Under the pieces are notes generated by a model. The model had not been told where the DNA came from and made no database searches. It was given only the letters and a program-made list of their open reading frames with translations. Below, in pieces: positions 8,198 to 17,270 of a DNA stretch of 64,000 bases (positions are counted from its first letter, which is position 1; each line of letters starts with the position of its first letter). The DNA is from Cryobacterium soli (lineage in GTDB: Bacteria > Actinomycetota > Actinomycetes > Actinomycetales > Microbacteriaceae). Both the position numbers and the translations under genes were made by a program. The stretch spans positions 2,604,001-2,668,000 of the forward strand of contig NZ_CP030033.1 in assembly GCF_003611035.1 (NCBI RefSeq), written 5' to 3'.

Positions 8198-9934
8198 ATG
8201 ACCCGCATCCACAACGACCCTGCCGACTTCGCCGAAGAGGCGCTCGCCGGGTTCGCGCTGCTGCACGGCCGCTACGTGCGCCCGGTACCTGGCGGGGTCG
8301 TGCGTCGCCACCCCGGCCCCCGGGGGAAGACCGTGGTGATCTTCGGCGGCGGTAGCGGCCACTACCCGGCCTTCGCCGGCCTGGTCGGCCCCGGCTTCGG
8401 CGACGGCTCGGTGGTGGGCAACATCTTCACCTCGCCCTCGGCGCAGTACGCCTACTCGGTGGGCCGGCAGGCCAACCGCGGCGGCGGTGTGATCTTCAGC
8501 TTCGGCAACTACGCCGGTGATGTGATGAACTTCGGCATCGCCTGCGAACAGCTTGCCGCCGAGGGCATCGACGCCCGCAACGTGATCGTCACCGACGATC
8601 TGCTCAGCGCCTCGGTGGAGGAGAGCCACAAACGCCGCGGCATCGCCGGTGACTTCGTGGTCTTCAAGGTGCTCGCCGCGGCCGCCGAGACCGGCGCCGA
8701 CATCGACGAGGTGGAGCGGCTCGGCCGGCTGGCCAACGACCGCACCCGCACCGCCGGCATCGCCTTTGACGGCTGCACCTTCCCTGGAGCGATCGACCCG
8801 CTCTTCACGGTGGAGCGCGGCCAGATGGCGGTGGGCCTGGGTATCCACGGCGAACCCGGCCTGGAGACCGTGCCGCTGCAGTCCGCCGCGGAGATCGGCG
8901 ACCTGCTCGTGCGCACCGTGCTGGCGGAGGCTCCCGCCGACAGCGACGGCCGGGTCGGCGTGATCCTCAACGGCCTCGGCTCCACCAAGTACGAAGAGCT
9001 CTTCCTGCTCTGGGGCGAGATCGCCCCGCGCCTGACCGCTGCCGGGTTGAGTCTTGTGGACCCGGAGGTGGGCGAGCTCGTCACCAGCCTCGACATGGCG
9101 GGCGTCTCGCTCAGCCTGGTCTGGCTCAACGACGCACTCGAACCGCTCTGGACCGCCCCTGCCGACACCCCGGCCTACCGTAAGGGCTCCGCGCTCGCCG
9201 TGGGGACCGATGACGATGATAACGGCGTCGTGGCGGATGCTGTCGCCGAGGCGGTCGAACCCGGCAGCCCGGTCTCCGGGCAGGCCGCCACTGAGGTGGT
9301 GGCGCTCGTGAGGGCGGCGTTCGCCACCGTGCGGGAACACGAAGACACCCTCGCGCAGATGGACGCCATCGCCGGCGACGGCGACCACGGGCGCGGCATG
9401 GTGCGCGGCCTCGACGCCGCACTCACCGCCGCTACCGCAACGGCCGCCCAGGGCGCCGGGGCGGGCACCACTCTCGCCCGGGCGGGCGACGCCTGGGCCG
9501 AACATGCCGGCGGCACCTCCGGAGTGCTCTGGGGTTCGGCGCTGCGCGCGGCTGGCCAGGTGCTCGGCGACGAGAGCGCCATCGACGCCGCGGGCATCCT
9601 CGCTGCCGCCGCCGCGTATGCCGGTACCCTCACCAGGCTGGGCAAGGCCACAGTCGGCGACAAGACAATGGTCGACGCCGTCACCCCGTTCGTGGACGAG
9701 CTGCGCCGCGCGATCGAGGCCGGAGCGACGGCAGCAGATGCACTGACCTCGGCGGCCGAAGCGGCCACAGAAGCCGCCGCTGCGACCGCCGACCTGCTCC
9801 CCAAGCTTGGCCGGGCCCGACCGCACGCCGCCAAGAGCCTGGGCACCGCCGACCCCGGCGCCACCTCCTTCGCCCTCATCGTCACCACCCTGGCCAACGC
9901 TCACGTTCCCGTACGAAAGGCGCACCTCTCATGA
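8198..9934 (+). CDS. ATP-dependent DhaK-DhaL fusion kinase (dihydroxyacetone/erythrulose/apulose kinase family)
   Basis: The 578-residue fusion has the normal DAK length. The N-terminal DhaK domain (to about residue 330) has [20 protein letters not shown] and VGNIFTSPS. In GLGIHGEPG, His217 is positioned as the histidine that binds the carbonyl substrate covalently. The C-terminal DhaL domain (from about residue 360) has the magnesium/ATP motif GDGDHGRGM and VGDKTMVDA. The family phosphorylates dihydroxyacetone, D- or L-erythrulose or apulose. The pairing with an RpiB-type isomerase resembles the tetritol pathways of Mycobacterium smegmatis, in which erythrulose phosphates are isomerised. The start has a GAGGAG site. 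Its stop overlaps the next start by 4 bases. Confidence 0.92.
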   Translation: MTRIHNDPADFAEEALAGFALLHGRYVRPVPGGVVRRHPGPRGKTVVIFGGGSGHYPAFAGLVGPGFGDGSVVGNIFTSPSAQYAYSVGRQANRGGGVIFSFGNYAGDVMNFGIACEQLAAEGIDARNVIVTDDLLSASVEESHKRRGIAGDFVVFKVLAAAAETGADIDEVERLGRLANDRTRTAGIAFDGCTFPGAIDPLFTVERGQMAVGLGIHGEPGLETVPLQSAAEIGDLLVRTVLAEAPADSDGRVGVILNGLGSTKYEELFLLWGEIAPRLTAAGLSLVDPEVGELVTSLDMAGVSLSLVWLNDALEPLWTAPADTPAYRKGSALAVGTDDDDNGVVADAVAEAVEPGSPVSGQAATEVVALVRAAFATVREHEDTLAQMDAIAGDGDHGRGMVRGLDAALTAATATAAQGAGAGTTLARAGDAWAEHAGGTSGVLWGSALRAAGQVLGDESAIDAAGILAAAAAYAGTLTRLGKATVGDKTMVDAVTPFVDELRRAIEAGATAADALTSAAEAATEAAAATADLLPKLGRARPHAAKSLGTADPGATSFALIVTTLANAHVPVRKAHLS

Positions 9935-10407
9935 CTCTTCAGCCCCTCACCATCATCATCGGCGCCGACGATGCCGGCTACGTCTACAAAGAGGTGCTCA
10001 AGGCCGACCTCGAGGCCAGCCCGCTCGTAGCCGCCGTGATCGACATCGGTGTGGATGCCTCCAGCCACACTCCGTACCCCAGCGTGGCCATCGAGGCGGC
10101 CACGCTGGTGGCCGCCGGCACTGCCGACCGGGCGCTGCTCGTCTGCGGTACCGGGTTGGGCATGGCCATCGCGGCCAACAAGGTTCCCGGTATCCGCGCC
10201 GTCACCGCCCACGACGGCTATTCGGTGGAGCGTGGGGTGCTCAGCAACAACGCCCAGGTGCTTGCCTTCGGCCAGCGCGTGATCGGACTCGAGGTCGCTC
10301 GCCGGCTCACCCGGGAGTGGCTGCACTACCGATTCGACACGTCGTCGGCGTCGGCCGAAAAGGTGCGTTTGATCAGCGACTTCGACGAGGCGGCGACGCC
10401 CGTCTGA
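9931..10407 (+). CDS. RpiB/LacAB-family sugar-phosphate isomerase
   Basis: A 158-residue protein of the RpiB/LacA/LacB family. It has the N-terminal GADDAGY loop and the catalytic cysteine in [16 protein letters not shown] (Cys72), followed by [19 protein letters not shown]. The family interconverts aldose and ketose phosphates by an enediol mechanism. Substrates range from ribose 5-phosphate to galactose 6-phosphate and erythrulose 4-phosphate. Coupling to a DAK-family kinase favours a tetrose phosphate product here, but this is inference. It is the last gene of the rightward operon. Confidence 0.88.
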   Translation: MTLQPLTIIIGADDAGYVYKEVLKADLEASPLVAAVIDIGVDASSHTPYPSVAIEAATLVAAGTADRALLVCGTGLGMAIAANKVPGIRAVTAHDGYSVERGVLSNNAQVLAFGQRVIGLEVARRLTREWLHYRFDTSSASAEKVRLISDFDEAATPV

Positions 10408-10512
10408 CGACCCTCACTGGTCGCGGGAATCGATGGCAGGCACGCCGAGCTGAGCACACGAGCGCGACAGGTCGCCGGTCGCCCGGACGGGGTGCGGTGA
10501 ACCTCCGCGGGC

Positions 10513-10905
10513 TCAGCCCAGCGCGACCACCACGGTGAGCGCCGCGAGCAGCGCGCAGAGCGGGGCCATGGTCCAGCGCTCCGGCCGCGACCGGGAGGCC
10601 GCGTTCATGATGATCCCGAGCGCGAAATATCCCGCCAATACCCAGACCGCCACAGCCACGGCACCCGGCCAGGGCAGCACGGTTGCCAGGCCGGCCCGCT
10701 GCAGCACCAGCACCCCGAAGATGAGGTACAGCCCGATCGAGGTGGCGCTGCCCAGCCGCTTCTGCACGGGCAGCACCCGGTCCTGGCCTCCCCAAGCAAA
10801 GTGGCCGAGCGGGGCTCCGGCGATGAGAGCGGCCTGGAAGATGATCAACCCGGCCATCAGGGCGCTGAAGAGCAGGGCCGCTCCCGTCACCAGGTCCGCG
10901 TTCAT
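10513..10905 (-). CDS. Small four-helix membrane protein
   Basis: A 130-residue protein with about four hydrophobic segments (LLFSALMAGLIIFQAALIAG, GLYLIFGVLVLQ, VAVWVLAGYFALGIIMN, LCALLAALTVVVALG). It has no recognised catalytic motif. The start at 10905 overlaps the stop of the PadR gene by 4 bases, so the two are co-translated and the membrane protein is probably under PadR control. Function is not assignable from sequence; a small transporter or stress membrane protein is possible. Confidence 0.75.
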   Translation of the reverse strand: MNADLVTGAALLFSALMAGLIIFQAALIAGAPLGHFAWGGQDRVLPVQKRLGSATSIGLYLIFGVLVLQRAGLATVLPWPGAVAVAVWVLAGYFALGIIMNAASRSRPERWTMAPLCALLAALTVVVALG

Positions 10906-11456
10906 TGCGACCTCTGGGTGGCTGCGGCCTGGCGCTCGAGAACGTCCAACGCGTCGTGGGCCCAGGCGAGGGTGGCCCGGGCGGCGTGCTCGCCGGCCAT
11001 GACCGTGAGCAGGATGTAGGGGGCATCCGCACTGTCGTCGGCCTCGACCTCGGAGCGGACGGCGCCCAGCCCGGCCAGGTCGGCCTCGGCACGGCTCTGG
11101 GCGTCCAGCACGAGTTGCCGGCACGCGTCCGCGCCCAGCTGACGCCCGAAGAACAGCCGGAGCAGCAGGCCATTGCGGGGTTTTTCCGGCGCAGGAGGTC
11201 CGGCCAGCAGCTCACGCAGCCGCTGCACTCCGCCCGGTGTCACGGCGAAGATCGACGAACCGGAGCGGACCGTCTCCCGGCGCTCGATCAGGCCGTCGCG
11301 TTCCAGGAGTGCCAGTGCGGGGTAGATCTGGCCGAAGCTCTCGGACCAGAACTGCCCGAGTGTGTCGCGGATCTGTTCCCGCAGGGCATACCCGGTCATC
11401 GGAGCAAGGCTGAGCCCACCGAGCACGGCCATCTGGGTCTGGTCTGACACCGCCAT
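10902..11456 (-). CDS. PadR-family transcriptional regulator
   Basis: A 184-residue regulator. The PadR winged helix occupies residues 5-80 (AVLGGLSLAPMTGYALREQI, then SFGQIYPALALLERDGLI and RRETVRSGSSIFAVTPGG). A longer C-terminal dimerisation helix region follows, typical of the Vir/PadR-s2 group. The start at 11456 is chosen because GGAG lies 8 bases upstream; longer in-frame starts lack a site. A perfect 21-bp AT-rich palindrome lies just upstream, so autorepression is likely, with control of the coupled membrane protein. The ligand is unknown. Confidence 0.9.
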   Translation of the reverse strand: MAVSDQTQMAVLGGLSLAPMTGYALREQIRDTLGQFWSESFGQIYPALALLERDGLIERRETVRSGSSIFAVTPGGVQRLRELLAGPPAPEKPRNGLLLRLFFGRQLGADACRQLVLDAQSRAEADLAGLGAVRSEVEADDSADAPYILLTVMAGEHAARATLAWAHDALDVLERQAAATQRSQ

Positions 11457-11477
11457 CGTCAGCTCCGTTCTGTTCCT

Positions 11478-11498
11478 CATATATCTACCAGATATATG
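11478..11498. promoter_or_regulatory. PadR operator palindrome
   Basis: A perfect inverted repeat CATATATCT-ACC-AGATATATG (9-3-9) starts 22 bp upstream of the PadR start codon. It stands out in a GC-rich setting. AT-rich palindromes of this form are usual PadR sites. Confidence 0.75.
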
Positions 11499-11531
11499 CC
11501 TGGGTGGCAACGGGCAACCTGCCGGGGTGGG

Positions 11532-11990
11532 TTAGGGCTGCGCTGAGCGGGTGCGCACCTCGGCGGCGACCGAGGTGAGGGCGGCGGTGAAGTCCGCCAG
11601 CTGGTCGGCGCTCAGGCTCGACGTGGAGGCGGAGAGCATCTCTGCGAAGTCGTGGTGGATCTGGCCCATCACAGCATGGCCCTCCGGCGTGAGCTCCAGG
11701 TAGAGACTGCGTCGATCGCCGGGGTGGTCGGTGCGGGTGACGAAGCCGGCGTCGACGAGACGCCGGGCGATCGCGGTGACGGCGCCGGTCGTGAGGCCCA
11801 GGTGGGCGGCCAGGTCCTTGGGCGTGATGCTCACGGCCTGGGCCACTCGGAACAGCGCGCGAAGCTCGGTTCCGGTCAGGCCTGCGTCCTCGGCGATCCG
11901 GCGCCGGTTGGCCTCGAGGGCGCTGACGAACGCGGAGGCGGCGGCCGGAAAGCCGGTGAGCGTGTGCGACGCCCGATCGGGATTGTGCAT
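11532..11990 (-). CDS. MarR-family transcriptional regulator
   Basis: A 152-residue MarR regulator. The winged helix (about residues 35-105) includes TELRALFRVAQA, ITPKDLAAHLGLTTGAVT, the recognition helix AIARRLVDAGFV and the wing TRTDHPGDRRSLYLELT. The start at 11990 has a GGAGGAG site; an upstream in-frame extension lacks one. It is divergent from the rhodopsin gene. The shared 200-bp gap holds two concentric palindromes, so it probably controls itself and perhaps the rhodopsin. The ligand is unknown. Confidence 0.9.
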   Translation of the reverse strand: MHNPDRASHTLTGFPAAASAFVSALEANRRRIAEDAGLTGTELRALFRVAQAVSITPKDLAAHLGLTTGAVTAIARRLVDAGFVTRTDHPGDRRSLYLELTPEGHAVMGQIHHDFAEMLSASTSSLSADQLADFTAALTSVAAEVRTRSAQP

Positions 11991-12066
11991 GTCTCCTCCG
12001 GCTGGAGCGGCGAGCCGGATGGGTCGCGGCGGGTGAAAACAGTCTATCGACACTCCCGGCAAAGAA

Positions 12067-12113
12067 GTTCATTGAATAGTTGACTTAGTAAGTCACTTAA
12101 CGGTTCAATGAAC
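12067..12113. promoter_or_regulatory. Nested palindromes between marR and rhodopsin
   Basis: An inner 15-bp palindrome TGACTTA-G-TAAGTCA (12081-12095) lies inside an outer perfect 10-bp inverted repeat, GTTCATTGAA (12067-12076) / TTCAATGAAC (12104-12113). The centres differ by only about 2 bp. A TTGACT hexamer at 12080-12085 could be a -35 element for rightward transcription and would be covered by a bound regulator. Confidence 0.7.
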
Positions 12114-12193
12114 CTGCCATCGCGTTTCGCGGGTGGTTCTCACACGTTCCTGCACCCGTTCCACTCACGCCGTTCCTTACAGAGGAGTGCACC

Positions 12194-13009
12194 ATGATTC
12201 CCGACATCCTGTCGCCCGGGCAATACGACACCGTCTACAACTTCCTGTCCCTGGTGATCGCCGCGCAGCTGTTCACCGCGGTTTTCCTGCTCATCTCGCT
12301 GCCGCGCATCCTGCCGCGCTACCGCGCTGCGATCACCGTGGCCATCGTGGTCTGCGGCATCGCCGCGTATCACTACTTCCGCATCTTCGACTCGTTCAAG
12401 GCGGCCTTCGTCACGGATGCGGCCGGCGGGCAGGGCGACTACGCGCAGGCAGCCGGCGTGGGGTTCAACGAGGGCTACCGGTATGTGGACTGGCTTCTCA
12501 CCGTGCCGCTGTTGCTCGTGGAGCTGATCGCGGTGCTGGCGCTCGCGCGTTCGGTGCAGAACCGGCTGCTGCGCGGGCTGGTTCCGGCGGCCGCGCTCAT
12601 GATCATCCTCGGTTACCCGGGCGAGATCAGCTCGGATAACGGGGTGCGCGGGCTGTTCGGCCTGTTGTCCACCATCCCGTTCCTCTACATCCTCTACGTA
12701 CTGTTCGTGCAGCTGAGCAAGTCGCTCGACCGGCAGCCGAAGAGCGTGCGTGCCACCCTGGGACGGCTGCGTTACCTGCTGTTGCTCAGCTGGGGCGTGT
12801 ACCCGATCGCCTATCTGCTGCCGCTGCTCAACATCGCCGGGTCCGACGCCTGGGTCTACAAGCAGGTGGGCTACTCCGTGGCCGATATCCTCGCCAAGGC
12901 CGTCTACGGACTGATCATCTTCCAGGTGGCCCGCATGAAGTCCTTCGACGACGACCCCACCTTTGCCGCCATCGAGCTGTCCCGCGACGAAGAGCCGGCA
13001 CGTAGCTAG
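12194..13009 (+). CDS. Microbial rhodopsin, xanthorhodopsin-like light-driven proton pump
   Basis: A 271-residue seven-helix retinal protein. Helix C reads RYVDWLLTVPLLLVE, giving the pump triad Asp99 (acceptor), Thr103 and Glu110 (donor), the DTE type of proteobacterial and actinobacterial proton pumps. Helix G has DILAK, with Asp231 and Schiff-base Lys235. His60 in AYHYFRI fits the His-Asp pair of XR-like pumps. The position matching the blue/green switch is Leu, so green absorption is expected. Gly156 in GLFGLLSTIPF aligns with bacteriorhodopsin Trp138, the site that is Gly in antenna-binding xanthorhodopsin. It would add to proton motive force in light. No retinal or carotenoid genes lie nearby. 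Confidence 0.95.
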   Translation: MIPDILSPGQYDTVYNFLSLVIAAQLFTAVFLLISLPRILPRYRAAITVAIVVCGIAAYHYFRIFDSFKAAFVTDAAGGQGDYAQAAGVGFNEGYRYVDWLLTVPLLLVELIAVLALARSVQNRLLRGLVPAAALMIILGYPGEISSDNGVRGLFGLLSTIPFLYILYVLFVQLSKSLDRQPKSVRATLGRLRYLLLLSWGVYPIAYLLPLLNIAGSDAWVYKQVGYSVADILAKAVYGLIIFQVARMKSFDDDPTFAAIELSRDEEPARS

Positions 13010-13249
13010 GCGAACGGATGCGCCGTGGGCCGCGCGCACCGACGGGGCACGCGGCATCGCAACCAGCAGCGCACGCTGCAGGGCGGGTGCCGGAGTTCGG
13101 GTCACCGACACCCACCCTGGCACCGGCCGTGGCGAGCCCCACCCGGCGCATCCGCCCCCGGCCTGGTGCTACCGGCGGTCGCCCGTCGGCCCAGGTTTTG
13201 TCCCCTGCTTGGAGTTCGGAGCGCCGCCCGGGGCGGTTTGGTCGGCCGG

Positions 13250-13873
13250 TCAGGCTTCGGTGTCGGTGAAGCTGTCGCGGGGGGCCTTCGCGCTGACGGC
13301 TCCGTCGGTGAGGTAGGTCATGCAGCAGCCGGCGAGCAGCGCCCCGGCGCCGCCCCAGACCAGGTCGCCGATCGAGTCGGTGTAGCCCACGAAGATGGCC
13401 GGGTTGAGGAACGTGTGCCCGATCCACTCGAACACCTCCCAGATCACGCCGAGGCCGAGCCCCAACGCCGTGGTCACCACGACGGTCGACAGCATCGGCC
13501 GGGGTAGGGAGTCCTGGGCGGCGACGATCCGCAGTTGCACCAGCACGATGTAGAGCAGCGCGGCGCAGAGGCCGTTGGTGACGAAGTGCACCGGCAGATC
13601 CCACCAGCGGGTGGTGATGTAGATGTCCAGAACGCTGCTCCATACGGCTACGAGCACAACAATGCCGAATGCGATGTCCACGCTCGCTCGCAGCCCCAGC
13701 AGCCGCGGCACCAGCATCCCCACAGCCACGACGGCCAGGCTCACCCCGGAAAGCGGGCCCCACCCCACGCTCGCCACGATGATGCCCACCACGGCCAGCG
13801 CGCGCAGCACGTCGGCCGCCGTCTCTGCGATTCCCGACGGGCGCCGAAGCAATGTCTGGATCATGCGCAGCAC
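13250..13873 (-). CDS. Polytopic membrane protein, DUF2238/YjdF-like
   Basis: A 207-residue membrane protein with about six hydrophobic helices. The C-terminal half has GVIWEVFEWIGH and YTDSIGDLVWGGAGALLAG, which resembles the WE-FEW and D-D-L motifs of the YjdF/DUF2238 family. The biochemical function of that family is unknown. It starts with GTG at 13873 without a clear ribosome site; an internal ATG at 13864 is an alternative. It lies between the rhodopsin (convergent) and an exonuclease/phosphatase-family gene on the same strand. Confidence 0.7.
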   Translation of the reverse strand: MLRMIQTLLRRPSGIAETAADVLRALAVVGIIVASVGWGPLSGVSLAVVAVGMLVPRLLGLRASVDIAFGIVVLVAVWSSVLDIYITTRWWDLPVHFVTNGLCAALLYIVLVQLRIVAAQDSLPRPMLSTVVVTTALGLGLGVIWEVFEWIGHTFLNPAIFVGYTDSIGDLVWGGAGALLAGCCMTYLTDGAVSAKAPRDSFTDTEA

Positions 13874-13874
13874 A

Positions 13875-14753
13875 TTAGTCGATGTGGGGCCGAACGGGGT
13901 GGGGCCGATCCGGGGTGCCCGCGGCTCGCAGCACGGCCTGAACGGGCTCGTGGTCGGACGCCGCTCGGCCGTCGAACCGAACGGCGTTGATGCCCGCGCT
14001 CAGCACGTCGACGCCGGGACCCACCAGCACGAAGTCGATGCGGGTGCCGCCCGGCTGCGGCCGCCGGTAGTGCGAGAAGGTGCCCCACTCCGGCGTCACG
14101 CGATCGGATGCCGCAGCCCAGCTGTCCCGGAGCCGGCCCGGCGCGGTGAGCCGCCGGTAGACCTCCGAGTTCACCGAGGTGTTGAGGTCGCCGGTCACCG
14201 CCACCGTGGTGGCGGGGTCGCGGCGGTACGCGTCGCGCACCAGGGTGAGGATGAACCCGGCCGAGCGCAGCCGGGAGCGGCGGGAGAGGTGGTCGAAGTG
14301 CGTGTTGACCGCCAGCACGGAGGCCCCGGTGACGGCGTCGGTGAACGAGGCAGCCACCGCGACCCGTCGGGTGAGGTTGCCCCAGGATCGAGAGCCGTGC
14401 TCGTGCGGCGTGTCCGAGAGGGCGTGCTGCCGCCAGTCGGTGAGCCGCAGCCGCGTGGCGTCGTAGAAGATCGGGTTGTGCTCGTCGTGTCCGTCGGGGT
14501 GCCGGCCGCGGCCGACCCAGTCATAGCCGGCCCCGAGGGCGTCGGAGAGGAACTCGACCTGGTCGGGCAGCGCCTCCTGCACGCCGATCAGGCTGGGCTG
14601 CTCGGCCGCGAGCAGGCGCCCCACGAGCGCCTTGCGGGTGTCCCAACGGTCGGGGCTGCCCGGTCGCAGGGTGGGCAACCGGCGTCGGATGTTGAAGGTC
14701 ATCACGTGCAGATCGGGTGCGTTCACCCTGCCGATCAGCGCTGCATCCGCCAT
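13875..14753 (-). CDS. Endonuclease/exonuclease/phosphatase (EEP) family hydrolase
   Basis: A 292-residue metal-dependent hydrolase. EEP signatures appear in order: MTFNIRR, GVQEAL (catalytic Glu), VNTHFDHLS, VAVTGDLNTSVNSE (Asp/Asn), TRIDFVLV and the terminal SDHEP. The family cleaves phosphodiesters in nucleic acids, lipids or sugar phosphates; this soluble form without a signal peptide often acts on small substrates. The start at 14753 is chosen because the upstream extension is low-complexity. It ends 2 bases before the membrane-protein start, suggesting co-transcription. Confidence 0.88.
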   Translation of the reverse strand: MADAALIGRVNAPDLHVMTFNIRRRLPTLRPGSPDRWDTRKALVGRLLAAEQPSLIGVQEALPDQVEFLSDALGAGYDWVGRGRHPDGHDEHNPIFYDATRLRLTDWRQHALSDTPHEHGSRSWGNLTRRVAVAASFTDAVTGASVLAVNTHFDHLSRRSRLRSAGFILTLVRDAYRRDPATTVAVTGDLNTSVNSEVYRRLTAPGRLRDSWAAASDRVTPEWGTFSHYRRPQPGGTRIDFVLVGPGVDVLSAGINAVRFDGRAASDHEPVQAVLRAAGTPDRPHPVRPHID

Positions 14754-14828
14754 GTACTCAGCGTACGCGCGCCCTGCCGCGGCCGCACGGCCGCACGGCC
14801 GCACGACCGCTGGCCGCCGGTTCGGCGG

Positions 14829-15728
14829 TCAGACCCCGGGGCGAGCGGCGTGCCTGAGCGACTCGATGACGGTTGTGATGGCCGGCCGGCGGGCGCTGCC
14901 GGTGCGTACGGCCGCCACGATCTGCCGGTCGGCCAGGCCGATCACCGGGCGGGCCACGATGCCGGTGCGTGGTTCGATCGCGAGCTCGGGCAGCACCGCC
15001 ACCGACAGCCCGGCGGCCACGTGCGAGAGCAGCACTCCGTAGCTGGTGAAGCGGCCGGCGACGACGGGCTCGAACCCGGCCAGCCGGCAGTGCCGGGGCA
15101 CGAGTTCGCCCAGGTAGGTGCCCGGGTCGTCCAGTGCCCAGCGCTCGTGGGCGAGGTCGGCCAGCGCCACGTGGTCACGCTCGGTGATCGGGTGGCCGGT
15201 GGCGGCGACGACCATGAGCGGGTCGGTGGCCAGCGGGACCGTCGTGATGGTGGGGCTCAGCAGGGTGCCGTCGGCCTCGTCCACGGTGACGATGAGGTCG
15301 CAGCGACCCTGATCGAGGGCGGTCGTGGCCGCTTTGGGTTCGATTTCGAGAAGCTCCAGGGTGAGCCGCGGATGCGTACGGGCCAGCTCCACCGCCGCTC
15401 GGATCAGGATCGGTGCCATCGAACTCGCGAAACCGCCCACCCGTACGTGCCCGGCGGGGTGGGTGCTGATCTCCGCGAGTTCCGCCTCGATGGCGTCCAT
15501 GTGGTCGCGCAACTCGCGCGCCCGCTCCACCAGGAGCAGCCCGGGGGCCGTGAGCGTGAGGGTGCGGCCCACCCGGTCGAACAGGGGCACCCCGGCCTCG
15601 CTCTCCAGCGCGGAGAGCTGTTGCGACACCGTCGACGGGCTCAGCAGTACTTCGGCCGCCACGGCTCGCACCGTGCCGACCCGCGCAAAGACGTCGAGCA
15701 ACCGCAGGCGCCACGGGTTCAGGGTCAT
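14829..15728 (-). CDS. dgdR: LysR-family regulator, probable DgdR
   Basis: A 299-residue LysR protein. The N-terminal helix-turn-helix includes RLLDVFARVGTVRAVAAEVL and SPSTVSQQLSALESEAGVPL, and an effector-binding domain follows from about residue 90. It is divergent from a dialkylglycine decarboxylase gene. In Burkholderia cepacia a LysR protein, DgdR, represses dgdA in exactly this arrangement. A TGTTCG-N7-CGAACA palindrome lies 14 bp upstream of the start. The orthology is inferred from synteny plus family. Confidence 0.85.
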   Translation of the reverse strand: MTLNPWRLRLLDVFARVGTVRAVAAEVLLSPSTVSQQLSALESEAGVPLFDRVGRTLTLTAPGLLLVERARELRDHMDAIEAELAEISTHPAGHVRVGGFASSMAPILIRAAVELARTHPRLTLELLEIEPKAATTALDQGRCDLIVTVDEADGTLLSPTITTVPLATDPLMVVAATGHPITERDHVALADLAHERWALDDPGTYLGELVPRHCRLAGFEPVVAGRFTSYGVLLSHVAAGLSVAVLPELAIEPRTGIVARPVIGLADRQIVAAVRTGSARRPAITTVIESLRHAARPGV

Positions 15729-15741
15729 GGCCTCATCCTAT

Positions 15742-15760
15742 TGTTCGGTTTTGTCGAACA
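15742..15760. promoter_or_regulatory. LysR-type operator between dgdR and dgdA
   Basis: Inverted repeat TGTTCG-GTTTTGT-CGAACA in the 88-bp divergent gap. The dyad has the T-N11-A geometry expected for a LysR binding site. Confidence 0.65.
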
Positions 15761-15807
15761 GAGCAGTCGATCACTGGTGCTGGACGCGCACAGGGCGGCA
15801 TCGTTAG

Positions 15808-17163
<1,356 letters not shown>

Positions 17164-17186
17164 AAACAGCCTGCACGGCCCGCTGT

Positions 17187-17255
17187 GGTTAATTTTGATT
17201 AACCGCTTGATCTTTCATTTGTTAACCACTTATGGTTCTGATTAAGCGATTAACC
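17187..17255. promoter_or_regulatory. LacI-type operators upstream of first GH32 locus
   Basis: The gap contains GGTTAAT-TTTG-ATTAACC (17187-17204, perfect 7-bp arms), overlapping GATTAACCGCTTGATC (17197-17212), and GATTAAGCGATTAACC (17240-17255). The last two share a GATTAA-CG-TTNANC pattern with a central CG, typical of LacI-family sites, and are 43 bp apart. They probably bind the LacI protein encoded at the end of this operon. Confidence 0.65.
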
Positions 17256-17270
17256 AAAGGATCAGCGCCG

